A stretch of DNA of 59,596 nt from an uncultured Bdellovibrionales bacterium. Its GTDB lineage: Bacteria > Bdellovibrionota > Bdellovibrionia > Bdellovibrionales > Bdellovibrionaceae. Both the position numbers and the translations under genes were made by a program. The stretch covers positions 1-59,596 of the forward strand of contig CAIYID010000076.1 of NCBI GenBank assembly GCA_903926205.1. Reading direction: 5' to 3'. Positions 52,075 through 59,596 of this stretch are shown piece after piece (position 1 is the stretch's first letter; each line of letters begins with the position of its first letter). Under the pieces are notes generated by a model. It did not search any database and was not told the origin of the DNA. It saw nothing but the letters and a program-made list of their open reading frames with translations.

Positions 52075-52155
52075 GCTATTCGCGAGGCCTCTTTATTCAT
52101 TTCAAATCACGAATAATGTTAGGTAGATCGCAAAGACACGCAGTCCCACCACGCA

Positions 52156-52175
52156 TTTTTACAGCTTTTTTACGC
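52156..52175 (+). promoter_or_regulatory. KdpE-box-like direct repeat before the porin gene
   Basis: TTTTTACAGCTTTTTTACGC holds two TTTAC half-sites exactly 11 bases apart, the same arrangement as the E. coli kdpFABC operator (TTTATA then TTTACA, 11 bases apart, as I remember it). It lies 56 bases before the ATG of the barrel gene. An almost identical box precedes kdpF. Confidence 0.6.
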
Positions 52176-52230
52176 AAATTGGTTGCAGAACTAAAGCAAG
52201 AGTTTGTTGAAAACCTGTAGGAGTGTTGAA

Positions 52231-53421
52231 ATGAAAGCGAAAATAATTAAGAGCACGGGAGAAGTTTTTTTTATTCTTTTTGCAATGGTCGGATCTTGTT
52301 TTGCCGAAGAAGCAAAGTCGACGTCATATCCGCTGGCTGGAATTGAGATCAACGGATATTTTGATTTTTACTTCCAAGCAAGCCCACAGGCACATGCTCC
52401 TATTCCCGCAACGTCAGCCGGGCCACAAGTTGTCGAGGGAACAGTTTTTGAACGAAACATAAACCAGATGACACTGAACGTGGCCGAGATTTCGGTAAAG
52501 AAGAAAATAGGAAAAGTTTCATTCCGAGCTGATCTTGCTTTGGGTGAGATGGTAGATCAGCTGAGCGGTGGGGGATTGCAATCAGTCACCGGGACAAACG
52601 CTGGGCAAAATCCAACGAATACGGCCGCCAACGAACCGACTCGAAATTTGACTCAAGCTGTTTTAACCTACACAGCGAGTGATCGGCTCACGCTGAATGC
52701 TGGGAAGTTTTATACTTTCATGGGATATGAAACAGCCAAGGCTAAAGATAATTGGCAGTACAATCGAAGTTATAGCTATAACTATGGTGTTCCTTTTTGG
52801 CATGAAGGTGTGAATGGAACTTATGTTTTCACGCCCGATAAACTAAGTTCAACTTTTTATCTTCTTAATTCCTGGGATGGACGAATTTCACAAGAGCAAA
52901 ATAAGGCAATGACCCTTGGATTAAATGTGGCCTACAATCCCACCTCTGAAATTTCACTGAATCTCAATTATATTGGCGGAGCCGAATCCTCAGATCAAAG
53001 TCGGCGTGAAGTCAGTGAAGTCACGGCAAGTTACAACCTTCATCCGAAAGTAACTTTGGCAGCAGATTATATTTACGGAGTACAAAAAAACATCGCAGGC
53101 GTTGGCGATGTGAGATGGACTGCGATGGACCTTTATTTAAAATGGGCAGCCACGGAGAATTATACATTAAGTCCACGGATAGAATACTTTGATGATTCAG
53201 ACAAAGGCTTTGCCGTTGCTGGCGGACTCTCTGGAGTTGGACTTAAGCAGAGGATCACATCTGTCACACTTGCCAATAATTTTAGTTTAGGCGATGGCAT
53301 CGAGGCCAGATTTGAACTCAAGGTTGATGGTTCTGACTCCGCTGGATTTTTTAAAGATCAAAATGGAGCAGGGTTGAATCACCAGGAATCATATACATTA
53401 GCCCTTCTTTACGCTTTTTAG
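52231..53421 (+). CDS. Outer-membrane beta-barrel, likely potassium-regulon porin
   Basis: A 396-residue exported protein with a signal peptide ending near CFAEE. IEINGYFDFYFQASP and VSFRADLALGEMVDQL match the opening of the OmpL-like/BBP2 porin group; the rest is regular amphipathic strands (NYTLSPRIEYFDDSDKGFAV) and ends ESYTLALLYAF, as expected for a barrel. GTAGGAG lies before the ATG at 52231. A KdpE-box-like repeat stands upstream, and another lies directly after its stop in front of kdpF. The porin is thus probably induced with the Kdp pump when potassium is scarce and could let K+ cross the outer membrane. Its ion preference is not visible in the sequence. Confidence 0.7.
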   Translation: MKAKIIKSTGEVFFILFAMVGSCFAEEAKSTSYPLAGIEINGYFDFYFQASPQAHAPIPATSAGPQVVEGTVFERNINQMTLNVAEISVKKKIGKVSFRADLALGEMVDQLSGGGLQSVTGTNAGQNPTNTAANEPTRNLTQAVLTYTASDRLTLNAGKFYTFMGYETAKAKDNWQYNRSYSYNYGVPFWHEGVNGTYVFTPDKLSSTFYLLNSWDGRISQEQNKAMTLGLNVAYNPTSEISLNLNYIGGAESSDQSRREVSEVTASYNLHPKVTLAADYIYGVQKNIAGVGDVRWTAMDLYLKWAATENYTLSPRIEYFDDSDKGFAVAGGLSGVGLKQRITSVTLANNFSLGDGIEARFELKVDGSDSAGFFKDQNGAGLNHQESYTLALLYAF

Positions 53422-53422
53422 A

Positions 53423-53442
53423 TTTTTACATCTTTTTTACGT
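53423..53442 (+). promoter_or_regulatory. KdpE-box-like direct repeat before kdpF
   Basis: TTTTTACATCTTTTTTACGT again has TTTAC half-sites 11 bases apart and differs from the box before the porin in only two of twenty positions (9 and 20). It lies right after the porin stop and 46 bases before the kdpF GTG. A further TTTACG is at 53408-53413. Confidence 0.65.
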
Positions 53443-53488
53443 CCTTGGGCTCTAAACTTTACTCAAGATCACTAGCTTCGGAGGAAAC

Positions 53489-53572
53489 GTGGATTTTATT
53501 ATCGCTGGCTTTATCGGTATCGCGGTGCTGGGTTATTTGACCTACGCCCTTTTCAACCCTGAAAAGTTTTGA
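53489..53572 (+). CDS. kdpF: KdpF, small subunit of the potassium pump
   Basis: A 27-residue single-helix membrane protein, MDFIIAGFIGIAVLGYLTYA then LFNPEKF, the normal KdpF length and pattern (one transmembrane helix followed by a LxxPE(K/R)F tail). KdpF lies at the KdpA interface and stabilises the KdpFABC complex. The start is GTG with GGAGG five bases upstream. The stop is seven bases before kdpA. It heads the kdp operon. Confidence 0.9.
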   Translation: MDFIIAGFIGIAVLGYLTYALFNPEKF

Positions 53573-53579
53573 GGGATTT

Positions 53580-55271
53580 ATGCAAACGAATGAATATGCT
53601 CAATTTATTATTTTTCTTATTTTATTGATCGCCCTGACCCCGCTGCTGGGGCGATTCATGGCAAAGGTTTTTCAAGGGGAAAAGACTTTCCTTACAAAAC
53701 CACTGGGATGGCTTGAACATCTGACTTATAAAGTTTCTGGCATTGACCCCAAAGAAGAAATGACTTGGAAGAGTTATCTCAGTGGCTTCTTGGTTTTTCA
53801 CTTGATCGGCATTGTGATTTTGATGATTTTTCAAATGACTCAAGCCTGGCTTCCCTACAATCCTCAAAATCTTCCAAATGTTTCGTGGCACTCGGCATTC
53901 AATACAGCCGTGAGCTTCATTACAAATACCAACTGGCAAGGTTACTCAGGCGAAGTGACGATGAGTTACTTAACTCAGATGGCCGCGTTAACAGTACAAA
54001 ACTTTTTAAGTGCGGCTTGCGGTATTGCTGTCGCGATTGCGATCACTCGAGGGATCGCGCGTCGAAACGCTTTGACCATCGGGAATTTTTGGGTGGATAC
54101 GACTCGTGCAACGGTTTATATTTTATTACCTGTCTCAATTGTTTTTACCTTGGTGCTTGTGGATCAAGGGATTGTGCAAACTTTAGCTCCTTATGTTGAT
54201 GTGATCACGCTTGAAGGGGCTAAGCAAAGTATCGCTCTTGGACCTGTGGCTTCACAGGTAGCGATTAAAATGTTTGGGACTAATGGTGGCGGTTTTTTCA
54301 ATGCCAATGCGGCTCATCCTTTTGAAAATCCAACAGCGGTTTCTAACTTTTTACAGATGCTTTCTATTTTTGCGATTGGTGCTGCTCTGACTTACACCTA
54401 TGGAATAATGACGAAAGCTCGTCGGCATGGATGGGTTATCTTTGGAACAATGCTGGCGCTATTTGTGAGCTTAACAAGTGTTTCGTTGTACTCAGAATAC
54501 ACTCACAACCCTGTATTTAATTTATCAGGCATAATGGAAGGAAAAGAATCTCGCTTTGGAGTTTTTAATTCCGTATTTTTTTCATCAATCACCACGTCCG
54601 CATCATGCGGAGCTGTGAATGCGATGCACGCTTCACTTTCGCCTTTGAGTGGAGGAGTCGCAATGGTGAATATGATGTTGGGTGAAATTATTTTTGGCGG
54701 AGTCGGCGCGGGCCTTTACGGAATGTTGCTTTTTGTTTTACTGACTGTTTTCATCGCCGGCTTGATGGTGGGACGAACTCCTGAATACATGGGTAAAAAG
54801 ATTGAGGCCAAGGAGATGACCATGATCATCTTGGCAATTCTCGCACCTTGTGCTGCGATTCTTTTAGGGACGGCAATTTCAATCGTTTCACCTGTTGCCT
54901 TGCCGAGTTTGAGTGCCAAAGGGCCACATGGATTTTCAGAAATGCTTTATGCCTTTACTTCAGCCGCAGCTAATAACGGAAGTGCCTTTGCTGGAATCAA
55001 TGCCAATACAGTTTATATAAACTTGATTTTATCATTGGTCATGCTGATTGGGCGATTTGCAATCATTGCTCCGGTTCTTGCTGTGGCTGGAAGTTTGGCT
55101 CAGAAAAAATACTCACCACCATCTTCTGGAACTTTTGAGACTGACACTGGCATCTTTGCCGTGCTTTTAGTTGGAGTTATTTTAATTATTGGCGCATTGA
55201 CATTTTTGCCAGGACTTTCGCTTGGCCCAATTGTCGAACATTTAATGATGTTGAAAGGTCAAACCTTTTAA
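53580..55271 (+). CDS. kdpA: KdpA, potassium-binding channel subunit of the Kdp P-type ATPase
   Basis: The channel-like subunit that selects K+ and passes it to KdpB in the inner membrane. The 563 residues match the family, with about ten helices. The four selectivity loops are visible: [12 protein letters not shown] near residue 115, [19 protein letters not shown] near 235, [11 protein letters not shown] near 340 and [14 protein letters not shown] near 465. GAGGG precedes the ATG. It sits between kdpF (7 bases) and kdpB (10 bases), the standard order. No oddities in length or motif were seen. Confidence 0.95.
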   Translation: MQTNEYAQFIIFLILLIALTPLLGRFMAKVFQGEKTFLTKPLGWLEHLTYKVSGIDPKEEMTWKSYLSGFLVFHLIGIVILMIFQMTQAWLPYNPQNLPNVSWHSAFNTAVSFITNTNWQGYSGEVTMSYLTQMAALTVQNFLSAACGIAVAIAITRGIARRNALTIGNFWVDTTRATVYILLPVSIVFTLVLVDQGIVQTLAPYVDVITLEGAKQSIALGPVASQVAIKMFGTNGGGFFNANAAHPFENPTAVSNFLQMLSIFAIGAALTYTYGIMTKARRHGWVIFGTMLALFVSLTSVSLYSEYTHNPVFNLSGIMEGKESRFGVFNSVFFSSITTSASCGAVNAMHASLSPLSGGVAMVNMMLGEIIFGGVGAGLYGMLLFVLLTVFIAGLMVGRTPEYMGKKIEAKEMTMIILAILAPCAAILLGTAISIVSPVALPSLSAKGPHGFSEMLYAFTSAAANNGSAFAGINANTVYINLILSLVMLIGRFAIIAPVLAVAGSLAQKKYSPPSSGTFETDTGIFAVLLVGVILIIGALTFLPGLSLGPIVEHLMMLKGQTF

Positions 55272-55281
55272 GGGGTCAATT

Positions 55282-57366
55282 ATGTCTGAAAATAAAAGTG
55301 CATTATTTGATATGAAGTTGGTTATTCCAGCATTGAAGGATTCCTTCGCTAAATTGAATCCGCAGGTGCAAATGCGAAATCCGGTCATGTTTGTGACCTT
55401 GATTGGTGCAGCCATGACAAGTGTTTATGTACTCTTTGGTATCGGTCACGGTTCAAAAACCTTTGAACTGCAAATTGCGATTTGGCTCTGGTTCACGGTG
55501 CTTTTTGCAAACTTTGCCGAAGCCATTGCCGAGGGGCGAGGAAAGGCTCAAGCAGAAAGTTTGAAGAAAACTCGAACACTGACGGTGGCACGCCTTCTAA
55601 CGGGTTCTAAAGAAACCAAGATCAGTGCTGCTGATTTAAAAAAAGGCAACACCGTTGTTTGTGAAACTGGTGATATTATTCCAGGTGATGGTGAGGTCAT
55701 CGAGGGCATTGCGAGCGTCGATGAATCAGCCATTACCGGCGAGTCCGCACCTGTTATTAGAGAGTCTGGCGGTGATCGCAGCGCGGTGACAGGCGGAACT
55801 CGAGTGATCAGTGATCGAATTGTGATTCGTATCACGGCAGAGCCTGGTAATAGTTTTTTGGATCGTATGATCGCACTGGTTGAGGGTGCCAAAAGGCAGA
55901 AGACGCCCAATGAAATTGCGCTCAGTATTGTTTTAGCAGGACTCACTATCATATTTGTCTTAGCTGTAATGACCTTGAAACCATTTGCGGATTATAGCGC
56001 GGCTGCGGCTAATCAGGATCTCTCAGCTATTGTGACCGTGCCGGTGTTGATAGCTCTTCTTGTTTGCCTCATTCCAACCACCATTGGTGGTTTGCTCAGT
56101 GCGATTGGTATTAGCGGAATGGATCGCCTCATCCGACGGAACGTGATCGCCACGAGTGGACGCGCGGTGGAAGCCGCCGGTGATATTGATGTTTTGCTTC
56201 TCGACAAGACAGGGACGATCACTCTAGGAAATCGCATGGCGACAGCCTTTTTGCCAGTGCAAGGTGTGACGACAGAACGACTGGCTGAAGCTGCGCAGCT
56301 GGCTTCACTCGCCGATGAGACGCCCGAAGGTCGCTCCATTGTGATTCTAGCAAAAGAAAAATATGCTTTGCGTGGCAACGGAGTACAGCCCAATCAGGCT
56401 TTGTTTATTCCATTTTCTGCAAATACTAGAATGAGCGGCGTGGATTATCAAAGTCCGCAAGGCCAAAAAAGTATTCGTAAAGGAGCCGGCGATTCGATCA
56501 AAGAATATGTAAAAAATAACGGAGGCCTCATTCCTAAGGATGTGGATCTGTTAATCGATGGTGTTGCGAAAGCTGGTGGAACACCTCTTGTTGTCTCGGA
56601 AGGCAAAGAAATTCTTGGCATTGTTCAACTCAAAGATATTGTGAAGGGTGGTATCAAGGAGCGTTTCGCAGAGCTGAGAAAAATGGGAATACGAACGGTC
56701 ATGATCACCGGTGATAATCCCTTAACGGCGGCGGCGATTGCGGCGGAAGCGGGTGTTGATGATTTTATGGCACAGGCAACTCCCGAATCAAAATTAAAAC
56801 GAATTCGTGAGGAACAGGCTAAGGGACATCTTGTCGCTATGACAGGTGATGGAACCAATGATGCACCGGCATTGGCGCAAGCTGATGTTGGTGTTGCTAT
56901 GAACACTGGAACACAAGCTGCGCGTGAAGCTGGTAATATGGTGGACCTGGATAGCAATCCTACTAAACTGATTGAGATTGTCGAGATCGGCAAACAGTTG
57001 TTGATGACACGCGGAAGTTTAACCACGTTTAGTATTGCCAACGATGTGGCGAAATATTTTGCTATTCTTCCTGCATTATTTAGCACTTTGTATGTTCTTC
57101 AAGGAGCCAAAGAAGGTCCATTGTCTGTGCTCAATGTTATGCGCTTAGTCTCTCCTCAGAGTGCCATCTTGAGTGCTGTAATTTTCAACGCGCTCATTAT
57201 CGTGGCATTGATTCCGCTTGCGCTAAAGGGAGTGCCCTATCGTGCCGAGGGTTCGGCCTTGGTGCTAAGAAGAAATTTACTAATTTATGGTCTCGGCGGA
57301 ATTATTATTCCGTTCGTTGGGATTAAATTTATTGATGTTTTGATCACTTCAGTTGGTTTAATTTAA
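55282..57366 (+). CDS. kdpB: KdpB, catalytic P-type ATPase subunit
   Basis: The ATP-driven subunit of the potassium pump. The 694 residues are of normal length. P-type landmarks are complete: AITGESAPV (actuator, near residue 153), [11 protein letters not shown] with the phosphorylated Asp near residue 308, a nucleotide-binding domain, and [17 protein letters not shown] near residue 520. The regulatory Ser of the TGES loop (phosphorylated in E. coli KdpB) is also present. AAGGGG stands before the ATG. kdpC follows nine bases after its stop. Confidence 0.95.
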   Translation: MSENKSALFDMKLVIPALKDSFAKLNPQVQMRNPVMFVTLIGAAMTSVYVLFGIGHGSKTFELQIAIWLWFTVLFANFAEAIAEGRGKAQAESLKKTRTLTVARLLTGSKETKISAADLKKGNTVVCETGDIIPGDGEVIEGIASVDESAITGESAPVIRESGGDRSAVTGGTRVISDRIVIRITAEPGNSFLDRMIALVEGAKRQKTPNEIALSIVLAGLTIIFVLAVMTLKPFADYSAAAANQDLSAIVTVPVLIALLVCLIPTTIGGLLSAIGISGMDRLIRRNVIATSGRAVEAAGDIDVLLLDKTGTITLGNRMATAFLPVQGVTTERLAEAAQLASLADETPEGRSIVILAKEKYALRGNGVQPNQALFIPFSANTRMSGVDYQSPQGQKSIRKGAGDSIKEYVKNNGGLIPKDVDLLIDGVAKAGGTPLVVSEGKEILGIVQLKDIVKGGIKERFAELRKMGIRTVMITGDNPLTAAAIAAEAGVDDFMAQATPESKLKRIREEQAKGHLVAMTGDGTNDAPALAQADVGVAMNTGTQAAREAGNMVDLDSNPTKLIEIVEIGKQLLMTRGSLTTFSIANDVAKYFAILPALFSTLYVLQGAKEGPLSVLNVMRLVSPQSAILSAVIFNALIIVALIPLALKGVPYRAEGSALVLRRNLLIYGLGGIIIPFVGIKFIDVLITSVGLI

Positions 57367-57375
57367 GGAGTGTTT

Positions 57376-58044
57376 ATGAAATATATTTTACCGGCTCTTC
57401 GATATAAACTTTTTATGACATTGTTACTCGGCCTACTTTATCCATTGTTGATGACCGCCATCGCGAAAGTGATATTTCCACGACAAGCCAGCGGTGAATT
57501 TATTAGCCGAGGTGGGCAGGTCGTTGGAGCAAAGCTCATTGCTCAAAAATTTGAGAGACCAGAATACTTTTGGGCTCGTCCATCAGCTGTAGATTATAAT
57601 CCGCTGCCTTCAGGGGGATCGAACTTAGGACAAGCTAGCCAGGATTTAAAAAAAGCTTTTGATGAACGAGTTGCGAAACTCAAGGCTGCGCACGCGGATC
57701 AGACGGGAGAACCCCCGCAGGATTTACTTTTTGCCTCAGGAAGTGGACTTGATCCGCATATTTCTCCAGAGGCCGCACGATATCAAATTGGGCGCGTGGC
57801 AAACGCAAGAAATAAGGGAAAAAATTTGTCCATAGATCAGCTACAGAAACTTGTTGACGCTTCGACAGAGCCTCGCCAGCTTGGTTTTTTTGGAGAATCG
57901 GTAGTGAATGTCCTCGCGCTCAATTTGGCTCTGGATAAAATGCAGGGCATCGAAACGGCCCCGGTCTTCATTCCACCGCCGCCAGCTTCAGCTGGCAGTA
58001 ATTCTTCTGGCTCTCCACTGACTAATAATCCAGAATCTAAATAA
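57376..58044 (+). CDS. kdpC: KdpC, accessory subunit of the potassium pump
   Basis: A periplasmic subunit anchored by one N-terminal helix (MTLLLGLLYPLLMTAIAKVIF). The 222 residues contain GQVVGAKLIAQKFERPEYFWARPSA, YNPLPSGGSNLGQASQDL, and DLLFASGSGLDPHISPEAA, which are the conserved KdpC blocks; QLGFFGESVVNVLALNLALD follows. It is about 30 residues longer than most KdpC, due to a Pro/Ser-rich tail (FIPPPPASAGSNSSGS). AAGGAG lies before ATG 57376; a GTG at 57370 is too close. kdpD follows 11 bases after the stop. Confidence 0.93.
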   Translation: MKYILPALRYKLFMTLLLGLLYPLLMTAIAKVIFPRQASGEFISRGGQVVGAKLIAQKFERPEYFWARPSAVDYNPLPSGGSNLGQASQDLKKAFDERVAKLKAAHADQTGEPPQDLLFASGSGLDPHISPEAARYQIGRVANARNKGKNLSIDQLQKLVDASTEPRQLGFFGESVVNVLALNLALDKMQGIETAPVFIPPPPASAGSNSSGSPLTNNPESK

Positions 58045-58055
58045 GGAGTTTTAGA

Positions 58056-59596
58056 TTGAGAGATGACGAACGACCGGACCCCGATGCTCTGTTAAGTGCC
58101 ATCGAGGAATCCGAAAATAGGAAAAGCCAAGGGAACCTTCGGGTGTTCTTAGGAATGTCCGCAGGTGTAGGTAAAACCTATGCCATGCTTCGAGCCGCAC
58201 ACCAAAAACTTAAAGATGGTGTGACTGTCGTCATTGGCGTGGTGGAAACTCATGGTCGAGCAGAGACCGTCGCTTTAACCGAAGGTCTGACAACAATTCA
58301 AAAATCTGTGGTGAATTATCGTGGAACTCAGCTTGAAGAAATGGATATCGATGCAATTTTAGCACGAAAACCAGAACTCGTGATTGTTGACGAATTGGCG
58401 CACACCAATATTCCAGGATCAAGACATGAAAAAAGATATCAAGATGTTCTAGAGCTTCTTGAAGCTGGAATTGATGTCTTCACCGCATTTAATGTTCAAC
58501 ATCTTGATAGTCGGAAAGATGCCGTCGAGGCCATCACGGGAATTCCTATTCGCGAAACAGTTCCGGATAGTATTCTAGAAAAAGCGTCTCAAGTAGAGTT
58601 AGTTGATATTTCTCCTTCGGAATTATTGAAGCGTTTGAAAGAAGGTAAGGTTTACCTTGGAGATAAAGCCGAAAGAGCGACACAAAATTTTTTTAAAGAA
58701 GATAAATTAACCGCTCTGCGGGAAATAGCCCTTCGTATGACTGCTGAGCGAGTGGATCAAGATCTGCAAAAACTTGTGAGCATTCGTTCAGAAGGTGCGC
58801 CTTGGCAAACCAATGAAAGACTTCTCGTGGCATTCAGTCACAGTCCTTATTCTGAAAAGCTCATTCGCGCGACACGAAGATTGGCCTACAATCTTGAAGC
58901 TCCTTGGATTGCCGTGCATGTTGACACTGGTATTACTTTAAACGATAGCGATCAAGCCCAGCTGGTTAAAAATATAAATTTGGCAAAAGAACTGAATGCC
59001 GAACTTATCACGACCACCGAAGTCGATGTTCCGACGGCCATTCGTCGAATTTGCAGGCAAAAAAATGTGACTCAAGTTATCGTTGGTCGACCGACCAGGC
59101 GTTGGTTTCGGGACATCATCGAAGGTGGAAGTTTACTGCAAAGACTGGTCAGGGAAAGTTTAGAAGTTGATGTTCACATCATTCGACATGATGGCCCCTC
59201 GCTGAAAAGACCAAAATTACTTGATGAGATTTCTTATTATCGCAGTCAAACGGGTTTGATAAAATATTGGAACACTTTGTGGGGTGTTATTATTGTTACA
59301 ATGATTGGATTGGCCATTGAGCCTTTCATTGGATATCGCTCGGTGGGTTTTGTCTATCTGATGGGGGTTATTTTCATAGGCATGTTTGGCTCAATTTCAG
59401 CCGTCGCTTTTGCGGCGGTATTGAGCGCTGTGGTTTGGGATTTTCTTTTCATTCCACCCAAATACACTTTCTATATCACCAACTCAGAAGACATCCTTAT
59501 GTGTGTTTCTTTCTTTGCCGTAGCAATGATCACAGGATTTTTGACCAACCGATTACGCTACTCGGAAAAAATCATTCGAGAGCGAGAAGAAAGAAC
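58056..59596 (+). CDS. kdpD: KdpD, sensor histidine kinase (N-terminal part; runs off the window)
   Basis: Senses low potassium and phosphorylates KdpE to activate kdp transcription. The visible 513 residues begin at TTG with AAGGAG seven bases upstream. The KdpD domain has the ATP-binding loop GMSAGVGKTYAM near residue 33 and VDELAHTNIPGSRHEKRYQD near 110; a universal-stress-protein domain follows (PWQTNERLLVAFSHSP, QVIVGRPTRRWFRD), then the four-helix membrane region from about residue 405. The frame is open to the last base; the coiled-coil, histidine and ATPase parts, and kdpE, must lie beyond. The coding sequence directly follows kdpC, so sensor and pump share an operon. Confidence 0.92.
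   Translation, partial: MRDDERPDPDALLSAIEESENRKSQGNLRVFLGMSAGVGKTYAMLRAAHQKLKDGVTVVIGVVETHGRAETVALTEGLTTIQKSVVNYRGTQLEEMDIDAILARKPELVIVDELAHTNIPGSRHEKRYQDVLELLEAGIDVFTAFNVQHLDSRKDAVEAITGIPIRETVPDSILEKASQVELVDISPSELLKRLKEGKVYLGDKAERATQNFFKEDKLTALREIALRMTAERVDQDLQKLVSIRSEGAPWQTNERLLVAFSHSPYSEKLIRATRRLAYNLEAPWIAVHVDTGITLNDSDQAQLVKNINLAKELNAELITTTEVDVPTAIRRICRQKNVTQVIVGRPTRRWFRDIIEGGSLLQRLVRESLEVDVHIIRHDGPSLKRPKLLDEISYYRSQTGLIKYWNTLWGVIIVTMIGLAIEPFIGYRSVGFVYLMGVIFIGMFGSISAVAFAAVLSAVVWDFLFIPPKYTFYITNSEDILMCVSFFAVAMITGFLTNRLRYSEKIIREREER

Noticed and set aside
56625-57086. 153-codon minus-strand reading frame inside kdpB
   Set aside because: Shadow of a clearly conserved gene, unlikely amino-acid make-up.
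1-59596. tRNA, rRNA or known riboswitch
   Set aside because: No cloverleaf, conserved rRNA stretch or familiar riboswitch core was noticed on reading; a covariance-model search was not possible.

Overview
The window looks like chromosomal DNA of a Gram-negative, moderately AT-rich bacterium of the Bdellovibrio kind (Bdellovibrionota). This is inferred, not proven. The reasons are the very high density of exported proteins (beta-barrels, long lipoproteins, secreted proteases and nucleases), a Bdellovibrio-style fibre adhesin, LPS-core genes, and many conserved genes of unknown function. No rRNA, tRNA, CRISPR array or intact insertion sequence was seen. The only trace of a mobile element is the end of a transposase-like gene at the left edge.

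Layout. 1-9.8 kb is mostly minus strand: a transposase-like remnant, a FabMG-like/RNase Z-like gene pair, a beta-barrel gene overlapping a 1095-residue lipoprotein gene, and an LPS pair (family-9 glycosyltransferase plus Kdo transferase). 9.9-16.1 kb is plus strand: a second overlapping barrel/lipoprotein pair, an MFS transporter and a THUMP-type rRNA methyltransferase. 16-20.6 kb holds a hemolysin III protein, a coupled endonuclease/zinc-ribbon pair, a papain-fold hydrolase and a mini S4 protein. 20.9-22.8 kb is a small redox operon: a barrel with an N-terminal c-heme motif plus a soluble cytochrome c, closed by a strong terminator. 22.9-35.7 kb holds an orphan HicB-like antitoxin that seems to start at CTG, a HutD protein, a long U32 hydroxylase, a beta-helix protein, an oligopeptide-binding protein, S8 and S41 proteases, a diguanylate cyclase, a phospholipase D and RlmE. 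36-43 kb is central metabolism: class I fumarase with an ABC-F ATPase on the minus strand, and deoC plus two aldehyde dehydrogenase genes (the second only half length) on the plus strand.

43-52 kb is the most distinctive surface region: a HELxEAVTDP protein, a repeat-rich secreted protein, then a tight cassette of LysM-like beta-barrel, small lipoprotein and an 834-residue fibre with a legume-lectin-like tip. After a terminator comes a gluzincin metalloprotease lipoprotein followed by a separate gene that looks like its propeptide. 52-59.6 kb is potassium uptake: a porin-like barrel, kdpF (27 residues), kdpA, kdpB, kdpC and the first part of kdpD, which runs off the edge. Two nearly identical 20-base direct repeats resembling the Escherichia coli KdpE operator stand before the porin gene and before kdpF, so the porin probably belongs to the potassium regulon.

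Taken together the genes fit a predatory or scavenging lifestyle: surface attachment, secreted hydrolysis of protein, nucleic acid and lipid, peptide uptake, deoxyribose breakdown from DNA, and respiration. Three separate loci share the same barrel-then-overlapping-lipoprotein design, which may be a recurring outer-membrane module.
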